Part shown: piece after piece, positions 34,568-43,011 of the stretch | How positions within the stretch are numbered: the first letter of the stretch is position 1 | Layout of the letters: every line of letters starts with the position of its first letter | DNA from: Skermanella mucosa | Lineage (GTDB): Bacteria; Pseudomonadota; Alphaproteobacteria; Azospirillales; Azospirillaceae | Direction of reading: 5' to 3' | Length of the DNA stretch: 64,000 bases | Assembly: GCF_016765655.2 (NCBI RefSeq) | Contig: NZ_CP086106.1 | Coordinates: 3,034,501-3,098,500, forward strand | Program-made: the position numbers and the translations under genes | The notes under the pieces: generated by a model | What the model was told of the DNA's origin: nothing | Databases searched by the model: none | The model's input: only the letters and a program-made list of their open reading frames with translations

Positions 34568-37102
34568 GTGCTTCATTTCTCCAAGACGAAGATCTGGATC
34601 ATCTCGGCCGTCTGTGCGCTGGGTGTCCTCTTCACGCTGCCAAACTTCATCCCCGCTGGAATCCTGCCGGGCTGGATGGCGCAGCAACGCGTAAACCTGG
34701 GCCTCGACCTCCAGGGCGGTTCCTACCTGCTGCTGGAAGTCGACATGGACACCGTCGTGCGCGAGCGCCTGGAAAGCGCGCTCGACAGCGCTCGGACGGC
34801 GCTTCGCACCGCCGGCATCCGCTACACCGACCTCGCGGTCCGCGACCGGGCGGTCACCTTCGCGCTGCCCGACCCGGACCAGGCGGAGGCCGCGCGCACG
34901 GCGCTCGCCGACCTGCTGGGAACCGGGCTGAGCCCGGCGCAGCGGGATTTCGCCTTCTCCTCGGACGGCGGACGGGTCCGCCTGGACTTCACCGATGCCG
35001 CGGTCAGCGACCGTGCGGCACGGGCCGTAGAGCAGTCGATAGAGATCGTCCGCCGGCGGATCGACGAGACCGGCGTCAACGAGCCGGTGATCGCCCGCCA
35101 GGGGACGAACCGCATCCTGGTCCAGCTGCCCGGCGTGACCGATCCCGACCGGGTGAAGCGTCTGCTCGGCCAGACCGCAAAGATGACCTTCCACCTGCTG
35201 GGCGACCAGACCGTTGCGCCGGGCACCCCCGCCCCCGCCGGAACCCAGTGGCTTCCTTCGGTCGATCCGGCGTCCCGCGGGCAGCAGTACCTGGTGCGCC
35301 GGAAGATCGAGGTGGACGGCGCCAGCCTGCTCGACGCCCGCCCCGGCAACGACCAGCGCAGCGGAAGCTGGGTGGTCAATTTCGAGTTCGACGGGCCGGG
35401 CGCCCGGCGCTTCGGCGAGATCACCAGGCAGAACGTGGGCCGGCCCTTCGCCATCGTGCTCGACGGCAAGGTGATCAGCGCACCGGTCATCCGCGAGCCG
35501 ATCACCGGCGGCCGTGGCCAGATCAGCGGTAATTTTACCACCCAGGGAGCCAACGACCTGGCGGTCCTGCTCCGCGCGGGAGCCCTGCCGGCGCCGCTGA
35601 CGATCATCGAGGAACGCACGATCGGGCCCGACCTGGGCGCCGATTCGATCCGCGCCGGCATCATCGCCTGCCTCGTGGGCTTCGTGCTGGTCGTCGGCTA
35701 CATGGTGATGTCCTACGGGCTGTTCGGCGTGTTCGCCAACATCGCCCTGATCTTCAACCTGTTCCTCACCGTGGCCGCGCTGTCGCTTCTCCAGGCGACG
35801 CTGACACTTCCGGGCATCGCCGGAATCCTGCTGACGCTGGGCATGTCGGTCGACGCCAATATCCTGATCAACGAACGCATCCGGGAGGAAACCAGGCGCG
35901 GCCGGTCGGCCTTCGCCGCGATGGAGACCGGCTTCACCCGCGCCTTCGCCACCATCATGGACAGCAACCTGACGACGCTGATCAAGATGGTGCTGCTCTA
36001 CGCTGTGGGAACGGGAACGATCCGCGGTTTCGCGGTCACGATCAGCCTGGGCATCATCACGTCGATGTTCACCGCCACGGTGGTGACCCGCCTGCTGATG
36101 GTCACCTGGCTCAAGCGGAATCGGCCCAAGGTGCTGCCGATCTCGACCGGGTTCCGGCTCGCGCCCGACGACACGAAGATCCCGTTCATGCGCGGCAAAC
36201 GGATGGGGCTGATCCTGTCGGTCCTGTTGAGCCTCGCCTCGGTCGGCCTGTTCTTCAAGCCGGGGCTGAACTACGGCGTCGACTTCGCGGGCGGAATCGT
36301 GATCGAGGTCCGGACGGAGCAGCCCGCCGACTTCCCCGAACTTCGCGAGAGCCTCGCCCAACTCAACCTGGGTCCCGTGCAACTCCAGCAGTTCGGCCAG
36401 CCGACCGACGTGCTGATCCGCTTCGAGCGGCAGCCCGGCAACGAGGCGGCCCAGCAGCAGGCGGTCAGGGCGGTCCAGGACAAGCTGGCGTCCGAGTTCC
36501 CCGGCACCACGATCCGGCGCGTCGAATCCGTGGGGGCATCGGTCAGCGGAGAGCTGTTCGAGCAAGGGATGCTGGCGCTCGGTTTGGCGGCCATCGCGAT
36601 GCTGATCTATATCTGGTTCCGCTTCGAGTGGCAGTTCGGCGTCGGCGCGGTCGTCACCATGCTGCTCGACGTGACCAAGACGATCGGCTTCTTCGCGCTG
36701 ACCGGCATGCAGTTCAACCTGACGGCCATCGCGGCGATCCTGACCATCATGGGCTACTCGATCAACGACAAGGTCGTCGTCTACGACCGCGTCCGGGAGA
36801 ACCTGCGGCTGTACCGCAAGATGCCGCTGGGAGAATTGATCGACCGGAGCATCAACGAGACGCTGAGCCGGACCATCGGCACCTCGGTGGCGCTCTTCCT
36901 GGCGACCCTGCCGCTCGCGCTGTTCGGCGGCGAGGCGCTGCAGGAGTTCGCGCTGGTTCTGCTGTTCGGCGTCGTGCTGGCGACATCGTCATCGATCTTC
37001 ATCGCGGCGCCGATCCTGCTGTATCTGGGCGAGCACCGGCTGCGCCGGGGTACGACGGAGGCGGCCCCCGATGCCGTCGGCGGCGCTCCCAGCACGCCCT
37101 GA
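34568..37102 (+). CDS. secDF: Fused protein-export subunit SecDF
   Basis: Single polypeptide of 844 aa joining SecD and SecF, which use the proton gradient to pull secreted proteins through SecYEG. The SecD half has the first helix, LGLDLQGGSYLLLEVD, the large periplasmic domain and GIAGILLTLGMSVDANILINERIREE with the key Asp. The SecF half restarts at about 560 (KRMGLILSVLLSL) with GLNYGVDFAGG and ILTIMGYSINDKVVVYDRVRENL. Twelve helices in all. The start is uncertain: GTG 34568 gives the usual MLHFSKTKIW beginning, while ATG 34535 or TTG 34529 add 11-13 residues. No yajC lies upstream, unlike in many relatives. Confidence 0.9.
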   Translation: MLHFSKTKIWIISAVCALGVLFTLPNFIPAGILPGWMAQQRVNLGLDLQGGSYLLLEVDMDTVVRERLESALDSARTALRTAGIRYTDLAVRDRAVTFALPDPDQAEAARTALADLLGTGLSPAQRDFAFSSDGGRVRLDFTDAAVSDRAARAVEQSIEIVRRRIDETGVNEPVIARQGTNRILVQLPGVTDPDRVKRLLGQTAKMTFHLLGDQTVAPGTPAPAGTQWLPSVDPASRGQQYLVRRKIEVDGASLLDARPGNDQRSGSWVVNFEFDGPGARRFGEITRQNVGRPFAIVLDGKVISAPVIREPITGGRGQISGNFTTQGANDLAVLLRAGALPAPLTIIEERTIGPDLGADSIRAGIIACLVGFVLVVGYMVMSYGLFGVFANIALIFNLFLTVAALSLLQATLTLPGIAGILLTLGMSVDANILINERIREETRRGRSAFAAMETGFTRAFATIMDSNLTTLIKMVLLYAVGTGTIRGFAVTISLGIITSMFTATVVTRLLMVTWLKRNRPKVLPISTGFRLAPDDTKIPFMRGKRMGLILSVLLSLASVGLFFKPGLNYGVDFAGGIVIEVRTEQPADFPELRESLAQLNLGPVQLQQFGQPTDVLIRFERQPGNEAAQQQAVRAVQDKLASEFPGTTIRRVESVGASVSGELFEQGMLALGLAAIAMLIYIWFRFEWQFGVGAVVTMLLDVTKTIGFFALTGMQFNLTAIAAILTIMGYSINDKVVVYDRVRENLRLYRKMPLGELIDRSINETLSRTIGTSVALFLATLPLALFGGEALQEFALVLLFGVVLATSSSIFIAAPILLYLGEHRLRRGTTEAAPDAVGGAPSTP

Positions 37103-37171
37103 TCCTGCAGGATTGTTCCCGCTCGGCTGTTTCATCAGTTCTGCCGGCGAGACGAAGACAGACGTTGGCAA

Positions 37172-37197
37172 GGCCGGCTCCTCTCAGAAAGCCGGCC
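37172..37197 (+). terminator. Hairpin between secDF and terC
   Basis: An 8-bp GGCCGGCT/AGCCGGCC stem with a 10-base loop, 70-95 bases after the secDF stop and 28 bases before terC. It could terminate or attenuate. It does not match the manganese (yybP-ykoY) riboswitch. Confidence 0.35.
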
Positions 37198-37224
37198 ATC
37201 GCCCGAATAAGGAAATTTGGACAA

Positions 37225-37863
37225 ATGGAAGAATTCGGGCTGTGGCCCCAGATGGTTGCCCTCGGGCAGGTCATCGCGATCGATCTTGTACTGGCCGGCG
37301 ACAACGCGATCGTCGTCGGCATGGCGGCCGCGGGAGTTCCCATCGAGCAGCGCCGCAAAGTCATCTTCTGGGGCATCGGCGCCGCCATCGGCCTGCGCAT
37401 CTTCTTCGCGCTGATCACCACCCAGCTTCTCGCCATCATCGGCCTGACGCTGGCCGGCGGCGTGCTGCTGCTGTGGGTCTGCTGGAAGATGTTCCGCGAG
37501 TTGCGGGACCAGGGCAAGGGGGAGATGGCACCGGACGAAGCGCTGGCGTCGGATGCCCCGGCGCCAGGGCATACCAAGAGCTTCGGCTCCGCCATATGGC
37601 AGATCGTGGTGGCCGACGTGTCCATGTCGCTCGACAACGTGCTGGCGGTCGCCGGCGCCGCCAAGGAACACCCGACGATCCTCGTGATCGGGCTGCTGCT
37701 GTCGGTCGCCTTGATGGGCGCCGCCGCCAACATGATCGCCCATGTCCTGCACAAGTACCGCTGGATCGGCTGGGTCGGCCTCGCCATCATCACCTACGTG
37801 GCGCTCGACATGATCTACCGCGGAAGCCAGGAAGTCGCGCAGCATACCACGTGGCTGCTCTGA
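37225..37863 (+). CDS. TerC family integral membrane protein (YjbE type)
   Basis: Protein of 212 aa with about seven helices and the two acidic TerC signatures: LVLAGDNAIVVGMAA (about 22-36) and VVADVSMSLDNVLAVAGAA (about 132-150), whose Asp residues line a metal path. TerC/Alx/YjbE proteins export manganese or aid metal loading of secreted enzymes. The start is ATG 37225 with AAGGAAA upstream. The neighbouring secDF fits reported cooperation of TerC proteins with the secretion machinery, but here it is only proximity. Confidence 0.9.
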   Translation: MEEFGLWPQMVALGQVIAIDLVLAGDNAIVVGMAAAGVPIEQRRKVIFWGIGAAIGLRIFFALITTQLLAIIGLTLAGGVLLLWVCWKMFRELRDQGKGEMAPDEALASDAPAPGHTKSFGSAIWQIVVADVSMSLDNVLAVAGAAKEHPTILVIGLLLSVALMGAAANMIAHVLHKYRWIGWVGLAIITYVALDMIYRGSQEVAQHTTWLL

Positions 37864-37874
37864 CCTCCCGGAAC

Positions 37875-38312
37875 TCAGGCCTTCGACCGCTGCTCCGTCC
37901 GCCGCAGCGCAGGCAGGCTGTGCGCACCCATCCCGGCCACCATGGCGACCACGAATAGCCATGTGGCCGGATCGCCGTATGAAAGAGCGGCGAGCGCCGG
38001 GCCGGGGCAGTAGCCGACCAGCCCCCAGCCGGCGCCGAACAGCACGGCACCGAGGGCAAGCCTGGCGTCCAATCCGGACTTCGTCGGCGCGGCGAACCGG
38101 TCGCCGCAGACCGGCCGCTCGCACCGGCGGGCCGCCCTGAAGCCGATCATCGCGATCGGAATGGCCGTCCCCATCACGAAGGCGAGGCTGGGGTCCCAGT
38201 TTCCGGCGACATCGAGGAAGGCAAGCACTTTCGCCGGATCGATCATTCCGGAGACGACGAGGCCGGCGCCGAACAGCAGGCCGGACACCAGCGCGACGAT
38301 CATCATGGGCAT
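37875..38312 (-). CDS. YeeE/YedE family protein, second half (DUF6691 type)
   Basis: Membrane protein of 145 aa, about four helices, with GLLFGAGLVVSGMIDPAKV at the N-terminus and the conserved GYCPGPALAAL near 110-120. It pairs with the preceding gene to form a two-part YeeE/YedE (PmpA/PmpB) sulfur-compound transporter, which in the fused form carries thiosulfate. Its ATG at 38312 lies 4 bases after the stop of the first half, so translation is coupled. An upstream in-frame extension would overlap that gene and is rejected. Confidence 0.87.
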   Translation of the reverse strand: MPMMIVALVSGLLFGAGLVVSGMIDPAKVLAFLDVAGNWDPSLAFVMGTAIPIAMIGFRAARRCERPVCGDRFAAPTKSGLDARLALGAVLFGAGWGLVGYCPGPALAALSYGDPATWLFVVAMVAGMGAHSLPALRRTEQRSKA

Positions 38313-38316
38313 GTCC

Positions 38317-38742
38317 TCATGCTCCCAGCAGGTGGCGGGCCACGAAGACGACCGCTGCCCCGCTCGCCATGAACAGACCGGTCGCGATGAGCGAGCGGAA
38401 GGACAAGCGCGCGAGCCCGCAGACACCATGGCCGCTGGTACAGCCGCTGCCCAGCCTGGTGCCGTAGCCGACCAGCAATCCGGCTACGATCAGCAGCATC
38501 GGAGAGGCCTGCAGGGCGGCAGGCCTGCCGATCCCGGCTCCTGCCCAGAGCAGCAGGGGAGCGGCGAGAAGGCCCGCCAGGAAACAGAGTCGCCAGCCGA
38601 TATCGCTGCCGCGCGCGGTCGCCAGACCGCCGACGATACCGCTGACGCCCATGATACGCCCGGCCCCGTACCACAGCAGGGCCGCGGCGGCGCCGATCAG
38701 CGCGCCGCCCGCTGCCGAAGAATACGGCGTGAACGCGTCCAT
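38317..38742 (-). CDS. YeeE/YedE family protein, first half
   Basis: Membrane protein of 141 aa with four helices and the cysteine signature [19 protein letters not shown] (about 96-114), which in YeeE-type transporters hands thiosulfate or other sulfane sulfur across the membrane. It is first of a two-gene unit and diverges from the AhpD-like gene. In relatives these pairs sit with persulfide regulators (BigR/SqrR) or dioxygenases; none is here, though a Crp/Fnr-like regulator is nearby. Confidence 0.9.
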   Translation of the reverse strand: MDAFTPYSSAAGGALIGAAAALLWYGAGRIMGVSGIVGGLATARGSDIGWRLCFLAGLLAAPLLLWAGAGIGRPAALQASPMLLIVAGLLVGYGTRLGSGCTSGHGVCGLARLSFRSLIATGLFMASGAAVVFVARHLLGA

Positions 38743-38838
38743 TTCGAGTGCCCCCGCTCGTTAAATTAGCATTGACTTATATAAAGCGGCGGCCCTAGCG
38801 TCGCAACTGCATTCTTCTCCATATCCGAGGTATCTCCC

Positions 38839-39198
38839 ATGTCCGGAACCTGGACGAACACCACGGCCGACCTGTCGGCCGCCATCAAGGAACTGCGCGG
38901 CGGCGCTCCCGCGGTCATGCAGAGCTTTTCGGCTCTGGCGCAGGCCGCCTTGAAGGCCGACGCCCTGGACACCAAGACGAAGGAGCTGATCGCGCTCGCG
39001 ATCGCCGTCGCCACCCGGTGCGACGGCTGCGTCGCCTTCCACGCCGAAGCCGCCGTGAAGCAGGGCGCCACGCGACAGGAAGTGCTGGAGACGATGGGCA
39101 TGGCCGTCTACATGGGCGCGGGCCCCAGCGTCATGTATGCTGCCCAGGCGCTGGAGGCCTATGACGAGTTCCGCGATGTCAAGGCCCGCAACGGGTGA
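38839..39198 (+). CDS. Carboxymuconolactone decarboxylase/AhpD-like protein
   Basis: Helical protein of 119 aa of the CMD/AhpD fold. It has the redox motif Cys61-Asp-Gly-Cys64 followed by His68 (RCDGCVAFHAE), the arrangement used by AhpD-type alkylhydroperoxidases. There is an upstream Glu in TKELIALAIA. It most likely acts as a thiol-disulfide or peroxide-reducing protein. Its position between sulfur-transport halves and a Crp/Fnr-like regulator suggests redox defence, which is inference. Confidence 0.88.
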   Translation: MSGTWTNTTADLSAAIKELRGGAPAVMQSFSALAQAALKADALDTKTKELIALAIAVATRCDGCVAFHAEAAVKQGATRQEVLETMGMAVYMGAGPSVMYAAQALEAYDEFRDVKARNG

Positions 39199-39223
39199 CC
39201 TGGGCCGGGAGTCCACTACGGAA

Positions 39224-39898
39224 ATGAGCATGGCGATCGGTTGGCTGCAATCGATTCCCGCCTTGCGGGACCTGGACGACGCGGCACGCGGAATCCTCGC
39301 CCGGCAGGCGGAGCTGGTCACCCTGAAGGCCGGGACGGTGCTGTTCCGGCCGGGCGATCTCTGCGCGAACTTCCTGATCGTCCTGGAAGGCTCGGTGCGT
39401 GTCCACCTGCTGTCCGAACTGGGACGCGAGATCGTGCTGTACCGGGTCGGCCCCGGTTCGACCTGTATCCTGACCACGTCCTGCCTGATCGGAAACGAAG
39501 GCTACAGCGCGGAAGGCGTGACCGAAGCGGAAGTATCGGCGGTGGCACTGCCCAAGGCTGCGTTCGATACCCTGATCACCCGATCCGGCATTTTCCGTGA
39601 CTTCGTATTCCGGAGCTTCGGGGCCAGGCTGACCGACCTGATGAGGCTGGTCAGCGAGGTGGCGTTCGGCAGGATCGAATGCCGGCTGGCCGAGGCGCTG
39701 GTCAAGCATGCGCCCGGAGGCGGCGTGGTTCCCCTCACCCATCAGGCCCTGGCGACCGAGCTCGGCACCGCCCGCGAGGTCGTCAGCCGCCAATTGAAGG
39801 AGTTCGAGCACCGGGGATTGGTCGGCCTGGGACGCGGCAGGCTGGAGGTGCTGGACCCCGGCAACCTGCGATATCTTGCCACGGCGGCACCCGGCTGA
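39224..39898 (+). CDS. Crp/Fnr family transcriptional regulator
   Basis: Regulator of 224 aa. A cyclic-nucleotide-binding-type beta-roll occupies about 15-130 (GTVLFRPGDLCANFLIVLEG), and a winged helix ends the protein (about 165-205; ALATELGTAREVVSRQLKEFE). It has Cys at about 46, 81 and 86 but not the N-terminal four-Cys cluster of Fnr, and the phosphate-binding cassette Arg-Ser for cAMP is absent. It is therefore not an obvious Crp or Fnr. ATG 39224 or 39230 is plausible; the frame extends into the previous gene. A GTGAC-TTA-GTCAC palindrome lies just after it, before the DUF2892 gene. Confidence 0.87.
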   Translation: MSMAIGWLQSIPALRDLDDAARGILARQAELVTLKAGTVLFRPGDLCANFLIVLEGSVRVHLLSELGREIVLYRVGPGSTCILTTSCLIGNEGYSAEGVTEAEVSAVALPKAAFDTLITRSGIFRDFVFRSFGARLTDLMRLVSEVAFGRIECRLAEALVKHAPGGGVVPLTHQALATELGTAREVVSRQLKEFEHRGLVGLGRGRLEVLDPGNLRYLATAAPG

Positions 39899-39906
39899 CA
39901 CCGAAT

Positions 39907-39919
39907 GTGACTTAGTCAC
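39907..39919. promoter_or_regulatory. GTGACTTAGTCAC palindrome, operator candidate
   Basis: A perfect 13-bp inverted repeat (5-bp arms, 3-bp centre) lies 9 bases after the Crp/Fnr-like gene and about 78 bases before the DUF2892 start. The half-site resembles Crp/Fnr sites, but the spacing is shorter than the classic TGTGA-N6-TCACA. It may be the target of the adjacent regulator. Confidence 0.45.
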
Positions 39920-39996
39920 TGAGCCAAACGGCGCACGGCGCGATGCTCGCGGCACGGCCCCAAGATGGAGCCCCCAAGATGGAAAGGGAACGTGCC

Positions 39997-40197
39997 ATGT
40001 CGCTGCCAAAGAATATGGGAATGATCGACCGCGCCCTGCGGATCGTAGCCGGCCTCGTGCTGATCTCGCTGGTTTTCGTCGGTCCCCAGAGCCCGTGGGG
40101 CTGGATCGGCGTGGTTCCCCTGCTGACCGCCTTCATCGGCTTCTGCCCGGCCTACACCCTGCTGGGCATCCGTACCTGCCCGCTCAAGCAAGCCTGA
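39997..40197 (+). CDS. DUF2892 (YgaP-like) small membrane protein
   Basis: Protein of 66 aa with two helices and the DUF2892 pattern: NMGMIDRALRIVAGLVLI, then GVVPLLTAFIGFCPAYTLLGIRTC, with Cys in GFCP and RTC. The same domain forms the membrane tail of the YgaP rhodanese. Start ATG 39997 has GGAAAGGGAA upstream; an ATG six codons earlier is possible. It fits a sulfur/redox neighbourhood. Confidence 0.88.
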   Translation: MSLPKNMGMIDRALRIVAGLVLISLVFVGPQSPWGWIGVVPLLTAFIGFCPAYTLLGIRTCPLKQA

Positions 40198-40213
40198 CCG
40201 GACGGATCGGCAA

Positions 40214-40597
40214 CTACGCCGGTGCGACCCGGCGCAGTTGCCGGCCGATCACGTCCAGGAACGCGTCGGCGCCCGGCCAGCTCGTGATCCGCCCAAGCTG
40301 GCGGCGTCCGTGGAACAGGAAGAAGACCGGTATGCCATGGACGCCGAAGCGGGTCGCCATGTCGAAGTCGTCATAGACATTGTCATGGAACCAGCGCACG
40401 TCCGGGGACTGGAAGCGCTCCGGCGCCGTCATCATCGCCCGCTTGGCGATGTCGCAGTTGGGACAGTTGCGTCCCCACAGGAACAGAACCGTCAAGGCTT
40501 CCGGCGCGTCCTCGGCCAGCGCCGCGTCCAGGTCGGCACTGCCGACCCGGCGCATCGGGAACAGATCGAAGAAATCCGACAGCTCGGCTCCGGCCAA
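40214..40597 (-). CDS. Thioredoxin-family protein
   Basis: Thioredoxin fold, 127 aa, with the active site Cys45-Pro-Asn-Cys48 (WGRNCPNCDIA) and the cis-Pro loop GIPVFFLF. No signal peptide. The start is inferred as TTG 40597 because GGAGAG lies 8-9 bases upstream and any earlier start would lie in another frame of the preceding gene. It begins 4 bases after the stop of the IsdG-like monooxygenase gene, indicating coupling. It probably reduces disulfides in the cytoplasm; the partner is unknown. Confidence 0.85.
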   Translation of the reverse strand: MAGAELSDFFDLFPMRRVGSADLDAALAEDAPEALTVLFLWGRNCPNCDIAKRAMMTAPERFQSPDVRWFHDNVYDDFDMATRFGVHGIPVFFLFHGRRQLGRITSWPGADAFLDVIGRQLRRVAPA

Positions 40598-40601
40598 GGC
40601 G

Positions 40602-40931
40602 CTACTCTCCGGCGGACGGGTTGGTAACGGTCTGGATGACCTCGAAGCCTTCGAATTCCGGATGCCCCAGGTACAGGGGCTTGTTGCCGCCGGCACCCTT
40701 GTGGGCATCGCGGAAGGCCTCCGAGCGGGTCCAGCCCTGGAAGTGCTCCTCCGACTGCCAGACCGTGTGGGAGCTGTAGAGCCGGTGATCGTCACGCTGC
40801 GGGCCGCGCAGCATGTGGAACTCGACGAAACCGGGAACCTTGTGCAGGTGGCTCTCCCGGTTCAGCCAGACCGCCTCGAAATCGGCTTCCGCGCCGGGCA
40901 CCACCTTGAAGCGGTTCATCGCGATGAACAT
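40602..40931 (-). CDS. IsdG-like heme-degrading or antibiotic-biosynthesis-type monooxygenase
   Basis: Ferredoxin-like ABM-fold protein of 109 aa. The residues used by IsdG/IsdI for heme breakdown are conserved with matching spacing: Asn6 (AMNRFKV), Trp67 (FQGWTRSEAF) and His77 (RDAHKG). This makes heme degradation more likely than a quinol-monooxygenase role. ATG 40931 is preceded by AGGAGGAA, a strong site; the longer open frame upstream is not used. It is coupled to the thioredoxin-like gene, and no heme-uptake genes are nearby. Confidence 0.82.
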   Translation of the reverse strand: MFIAMNRFKVVPGAEADFEAVWLNRESHLHKVPGFVEFHMLRGPQRDDHRLYSSHTVWQSEEHFQGWTRSEAFRDAHKGAGGNKPLYLGHPEFEGFEVIQTVTNPSAGE

Positions 40932-41120
40932 TCCGCTGTTCCTCCTGCCTTGCCGCGCGGCGAACTCCGCCGCGGCTCCTTCGGTCCCAGACATGTCGCA
41001 CCGGCGGGGCTTCTGGCAAGTGCGAATGCGCCGAACGCCGTTCACTCCGCCGGCGCGGCATGCGGAGCACGGCGGCCTCGCGTTCAGCGTGCCGCCGCTT
41101 AGATAGTTACCGGACCCCAT

Positions 41121-41154
41121 AAAAAATACCCGGACAGTCTGGCGACGGTCCGGG
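41121..41154 (-). terminator. Rho-independent terminator of the beta-propeller gene
   Basis: On the minus strand a 7-bp CCCGGAC/GTCCGGG stem (41129-41135 with 41148-41154) is followed by TATTTTTT (41121-41128). It lies 45 bases after the stop of the propeller gene. Confidence 0.78.
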
Positions 41155-41198
41155 GCGGGAAGTCTCGGTTGCGTTTGCTGGAGTTTAACGGGTTGCCG

Positions 41199-42197
41199 TT
41201 AGGGCTTCACGATCACTCCCCAGGGTGCGCGGCCGACCGGGATCGACTTGATGACCCTGCTGTTCTCGACATCGATAACGCTGATGTCACTGCTGACGCC
41301 GTTGGTGGAATAAAGACGCTTCTCGTCGGGCGACAGCGCCAGGTTCCAGACGCGCTGCCCGACCAGATGGTACTTGCGCACCTCGTAGGTCGCGGGATCG
41401 ACTTCCGCCACGCGGTTGCTGGGTCCCAGGGCGACGAAGGCGCGCTTCATGTCCTTGGTGATCTGGATACCGACGGGCTGGATGGCCTCCTTCGATACGC
41501 CGCTGACGGCGAACTCGATCTTCTTGACCGGCTGGCGGGTCGCGGAGTCGATCACGCTGACGGTTCCGCCGATCTCGGCCGAGACCCACACGTGCTTGCC
41601 GTCGGAGGTGAACTCGGCCACGCGCGGCCGGCTGTCCACCAGCACGTTGGCGACGATCTCCTTGGTGGAGGTGTCGATGAAGTGGGCCATGTTGGTGGTT
41701 TCGGACGTATTTACCAGCAGCTTGCCATCCGGGCTGATGCCCATCCCCTCCGGCTCGACGCCGACCTGGATCTCGGCCAGGATCTTGCCGCCCTTCGTGT
41801 CCACGACGGAGACCATGTTGTCGTCCTCGTTGGCGACGTACAGCACGTTCTCGGTCGGATGGTGGACGAACAGTTCCGGGTCCGGTCCGGACGGCAGGCG
41901 GCCGACGACCTTGTTGGAGGACAGGTCGATCACGTCGATCCGGTTCTCGTCGCCGATGCAGACATAGAGCTGCGTCATGTCGTGGTTGAAGGTGATCCCG
42001 CGCGGCCGGCGCCCGACGCGGATCGTTTCCGTGACGGCCAGCGTTTCGCCGTCCACAACCGAAATGGTGTTATCCTTTTCGTTGGAGACGTAGATCGTGT
42101 CGGCCATGGCCGGCAATGAGGAGGCGACCGCGAGGACGCTTCCCAGCAAAATGCGCTTCAATGTGCCAAGGGAGGCCACCATGTGACGTTTCCTCAT
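41199..42197 (-). CDS. YVTN/PQQ-associated beta-propeller protein
   Basis: Exported protein of 332 aa: signal peptide 1-33 cut after PAMA, then seven repeated blades of the YVTN type (TIYVSNEKDNTISVVDGETL, VLYVANEDDNMVSVVDTKGG and so on). It matches the beta-propeller protein found beside PQQ-dependent dehydrogenases and thought to aid them in the periplasm. Here no PQQ dehydrogenase is in the window. ATG 42197 is used; ATG 42182 with AGGAAA upstream is an alternative that still leaves the signal peptide. The two-component genes upstream are probably its regulators. Confidence 0.88.
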   Translation of the reverse strand: MRKRHMVASLGTLKRILLGSVLAVASSLPAMADTIYVSNEKDNTISVVDGETLAVTETIRVGRRPRGITFNHDMTQLYVCIGDENRIDVIDLSSNKVVGRLPSGPDPELFVHHPTENVLYVANEDDNMVSVVDTKGGKILAEIQVGVEPEGMGISPDGKLLVNTSETTNMAHFIDTSTKEIVANVLVDSRPRVAEFTSDGKHVWVSAEIGGTVSVIDSATRQPVKKIEFAVSGVSKEAIQPVGIQITKDMKRAFVALGPSNRVAEVDPATYEVRKYHLVGQRVWNLALSPDEKRLYSTNGVSSDISVIDVENSRVIKSIPVGRAPWGVIVKP

Positions 42198-42360
42198 GTT
42201 TATCGCTCTTCTTCTCCGGATATACTTTCATAAGACACGTAAGTCAGCGCAACATATTTCTATGGTGGATTCACATATTCATTTTTTGACTGAACCGGGA
42301 TTCCACTTCTTCCTTGGTGTGATTGCCGAATTTTCCCGAATCCTCCTTTTCAGTTCGGAC

Positions 42361-43011
42361 TCAGGGCGTCACGCGATGCTCGACGGCGATGCGAATCAGA
42401 TCCCGTATGCTGCGCGCGCCCAGCTTCGTCTTCATGATCGTGCAGGTATTGCTCACCGTCTTGTAGCTGACGCCCAGGCGTTCGGCGATGTCGGCGATGG
42501 CGCTCCCCTGCCCCAACTCCGCCAGGACGCGCAGTTCCCGGGCCGTCAATCCCTGCAAGGGACTGCGGTTCGGGGCGAAGCTCATCACGGCGACCTCGCG
42601 CGCCATGTCGCGGCTCAGGTAGATGCCGCCTGCCAGTACCGTCCCGACGGCCGCGACCAGCTCCTCCGGCGCATCGTTCTTGGTGACGTAGCCTCGGGCT
42701 CCTGCCTCCAGGGCGCGTGCCGCGAAGACGGCATCCTCATGCATGCTGAAGACGAGGACGCGGATATCCGGAACCATGCGGCGCAGCCGATCGAGCAGGT
42801 CCAGTCCGCCGATGTCGGGCAGTCCCAGGTCCAGGACGACGGCGTCGGGAGGCTCGGCCCCGCAGAGCTCCAAAGCCCGGGCGCCGCTGTCGGCTTCCAT
42901 GATCTCGTAGGGACCAGCGGAGGCGAGGAGCCGCCGGCAGCCGGTCCGGACCACCGGATGGTCGTCCACCAGCAGCAGTCTCTCAGGCTTTCCGGCGGGC
43001 GTTCCTGCCAT
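42361..43011 (-). CDS. NarL/FixJ family response regulator
   Basis: Protein of 216 aa: receiver at about 10-130 with the acidic pair in LLLVDDH, phospho-Asp in AVVLDLGLPD, and the Lys in YVTKNDA; LuxR-type helix-turn-helix at about 150-212 (LTARELRVLAELGQGSAIAD, then VSYKTVSNTCTIMKTKLG). Its start overlaps the end of the kinase gene by 29 bases, so the two are translated together. In similar clusters the pair controls PQQ-dependent alcohol oxidation genes, consistent with the propeller gene just downstream. Confidence 0.92.
   Translation of the reverse strand: MAGTPAGKPERLLLVDDHPVVRTGCRRLLASAGPYEIMEADSGARALELCGAEPPDAVVLDLGLPDIGGLDLLDRLRRMVPDIRVLVFSMHEDAVFAARALEAGARGYVTKNDAPEELVAAVGTVLAGGIYLSRDMAREVAVMSFAPNRSPLQGLTARELRVLAELGQGSAIADIAERLGVSYKTVSNTCTIMKTKLGARSIRDLIRIAVEHRVTP

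Noticed and set aside
37103-37224. Manganese (yybP-ykoY) riboswitch before terC
   Set aside because: The leader has hairpins but I could not find the conserved core of that riboswitch class.
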